Source: Rhynchonema sp. JSB1_4
Lineage: Eukaryota; Nematoda; Chromadorea; Monhysterida; Xyalidae
DNA: 64,000 bases
Assembly: GCA_030248065.1 (NCBI GenBank)
Contig: JASAMV010003322.1
Span: 1-64,000, forward strand
Reading direction: 5' to 3'
Positions 62,387 through 64,000 of the stretch are shown here, piece by piece. Positions within the stretch are counted from its first letter, which is position 1; each line of letters begins with the position of its first letter. The notes under the pieces are model-generated. The model was not told the DNA's origin. It saw nothing but the letters and a program-made list of their open reading frames with translations, and did no database searches. Position numbers and translations under genes: made by a program.

Positions 62387-63491
62387 ATGCGTTGCTCGAT
62401 ACTGTTGATCGCTCTGGTGGCCATGCTGGCGTTGAGCACCATTGACGGACCCGCTCAGGCGCTCGCCTGGTGGGGCGGATATGGATGGGGCGGGTATGTC
62501 ATACGTTTCCATCCATCGTTTAAGCTCCCTTTCTCTGCTGAAAGCTAAAAACTTGGGGTGTGCCCTTTGCTGGCATCCCTGTCGCCTGCGGTCGGTGTCG
62601 GGTTTGACGTTGACTTTGGCACAATTTTCTTTGTTCATGTCACAGTGCTATGAGGTCAGCAGTCAGTCCCTTTTGCGCACTGACTGTACAGCACACACGT
62701 GTGTTATGCATAGACACCCACGTGGCCAGCTGGCTGAGGGCCAATGGATGTGTGTGTTACACAACAACATGTAGATCCCAAGTCAAAGTCAAACCCAAAT
62801 CAATCCCTACCCGTATCCCAGCAAAGTGCGTACCACCCTTGGCGTACATATCGCCGCCGTCGCGCGCAAATGGCCTATCTGCCATTTTTACGAAAATGAG
62901 TTTTTCACCTCAATGGATCCATGTTGTGACAAGCCAACTTTTCCCGAAAGTTTTAATTGAAAGAACTTAGTCTTTTCAGAGATATGGCCTGAGGTCACAA
63001 TGGCCTATCTGAAGTCAAGTCGCGACCGCGAGGCAATGGCCTATCTGACATAGGCCATAAGTGTCAATGGCCTATGTGCACATAGGCCATTGTTGTCAAT
63101 GGCCTATCTTGACACAGCCCTTTCTTGTCGTTGGCCTATCTGATAATTTAGCTTGTGATGGAGCCTTTTATGACATTGTCGTGCGGAAAGTGATTTGTTG
63201 TTTGGTAATTACATAATGTCCGTTCACATAGTTGTGCCGTTTGACGTAAACTGTACGCAAACGCAACCAATTTGATCGAAGAACCCTTTCAGATACCCGG
63301 GCTACGGCTATGGTGGCTATGGTGGCTATGGAGGCTATGGCTGGGGCGGCTACAGTGGCTACGGAGGCTGGGGTGGTTACCCAGGATATGGGGGATACGG
63401 CGGATACTGGGGGTATGTCGTTTCGTCAATTTAGTTTAACATAACAATCGATACTGTACCTAAACTTTAATTTTTCAGCAAGAAGAAATGA
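62387..63491 (+). CDS. gene I: secreted Gly/Tyr/Trp-rich peptide ending GYWGKKK (79 aa, 3 exons)
   Basis: Exons 62387-62493, 63293-63412 and 63479-63491 join in phase 2. Residues 1-27 are the same signal peptide as gene H. The mature part starts WWGGYGWGG, then a longer set of repeats (YGGYGGYGGYGWGG, YGGWGGYPGYGGYGGYWG), and ends GKKK. As in H, Gly before the basic residues could support C-terminal amidation after trimming. Intron 1 is 799 bp against 93 bp in gene H and contains inserted repeat sequence. Both main donors are GTATGT. It is a tandem duplicate of gene H with an expanded repeat exon. Confidence 0.85.
62866..63145. repeat. TGGCCTAT repeat cluster inside gene I intron 1
   Basis: ATGGCCTATCTG or a close variant occurs at about 62868, 63000, 63036, 63064, 63097 and 63131, partly in inverted pairs (ATAGGCCAT). 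This insert largely explains the longer intron relative to gene H. Confidence 0.65.
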
Positions 63492-64000
63492 GCGGTGCTA
63501 TTGTGCTAAGCGTGTGTGATTGTGATTTTCTCTCTTTTGCCTATGGACCCTTTGTCCCCTCAACAGCTACAGCTCGCTGTGGCTAAAACCAGTTATCGCT
63601 GTGGACATGCAGCGATCTCACACTGGCATAGACCATAATCTCAATTCTGAACTGCCGGCAATTTTGTTTCATGACCAAACAGCCTAGTATGTCACAGATG
63701 AATTGTTTAATCCTTAATCCTTAACCTGTCATTGTGATATTTTGTCTATCCTAATGGTTGTCAGATAACATCATAGAGCCCCTGTACCACTCTCATGATC
63801 AGCTATCACAACGTTAACAAGTCTTAGAAGATAAAACTGCAGATAACAACAATTGCGGTTGTCGGTCGTTTGTTAGGGCTCATTGGCCTCACAGACGAAA
63901 AGCCAGAATTCAGTGAATCACATCACAACTTTTGAGCAATGAGAACCAATTGTGGAGCAAATGAACCCCCATATCACGTTAGGCGTTCTTCATTGACGGA
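63492..64000. other. gene I 3' UTR and end of window
   Basis: The first part aligns with the gene H 3' UTR (TGAGCGGTGCT, CTCGCTGTGGC, CAGCCTAGTATGTCACA). No further gene is visible. Confidence 0.5.
63769..63809 (+). promoter_or_regulatory. conserved 3' element, gene I copy
   Basis: CATCATAGAGCCCCTGTACC followed by ACTCTCATGATCAGCTATC, about 280 bases after the stop codon. Confidence 0.7.

Overview
This is a eukaryotic window, most likely from a nematode or a close relative. The protein-coding genes have signal peptides, GT-AG introns and TATA boxes. Three genes carry ShKT (SXC) six-cysteine modules of the type common in nematodes. Degenerate interstitial TTAGGC telomere-type repeats occur near 31.33-31.43 kb. 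The species cannot be named from the sequence. There are no operons, ribosome-binding sites or prokaryotic features.

Ten genes are supported, all on the + strand and all predicted to encode secreted products. Gene A (499-2170) has an acidic/Pro N-terminus, one ShKT domain and a Gly/Tyr-rich tail. Genes B (3936-6205) and C (10657-12774) are tandem paralogues of 598 and 541 aa, Cys-free and built from Gly-rich ends around a very long Pro-Val repeat core. Gene D (30833-34952) combines a short Pro-Val block, Ala/Pro/Gly-rich segments and a degenerate ShKT. Gene E (39670-41097) has GHPF repeats and a complete ShKT. Genes F (46465-46816), G (56417-56848), H (59041-59415) and I (62387-63491) encode 60-79 aa Gly/Tyr/Trp-rich peptides that resemble nematode Gly-aromatic antimicrobial/NLP-type peptides. 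Gene J (51807-52127) is a single-exon candidate prepropeptide with dibasic sites.

The main result is a shared architecture across A-I. Introns are predominantly phase 2, often splitting a Gly codon. The 5' UTR usually appears to be interrupted by an intron. In A, B, C and E-I a final micro-exon contributes only 7-13 coding bases, which encode a short Lys-rich tail. In B-I the mature chain has no lysine outside that tail. E-I also share a conserved element of about 40 bp in the 3' UTR, and B and C share their own promoter and 3' blocks. I read this as a clustered, collinear family of extracellular structural or defence proteins assembled by exon shuffling and duplication; the function itself is inference.

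The gaps between genes (12.8-30 kb, 35-38.6 kb, 41.5-46 kb, 47-51 kb, 52.3-56 kb) are packed with non-autonomous elements. These include hAT-like elements with 8-bp target duplications, two elements inserted at one TTAA site, several long foldback elements (one with perfect 204-bp arms), small MITEs in introns, a GC-rich satellite-like block (19.6-21.7 kb) and a CA microsatellite of about 300 bp (47.74-48.05 kb). No transposase or reverse transcriptase could be recognised, and no RNA gene was found.
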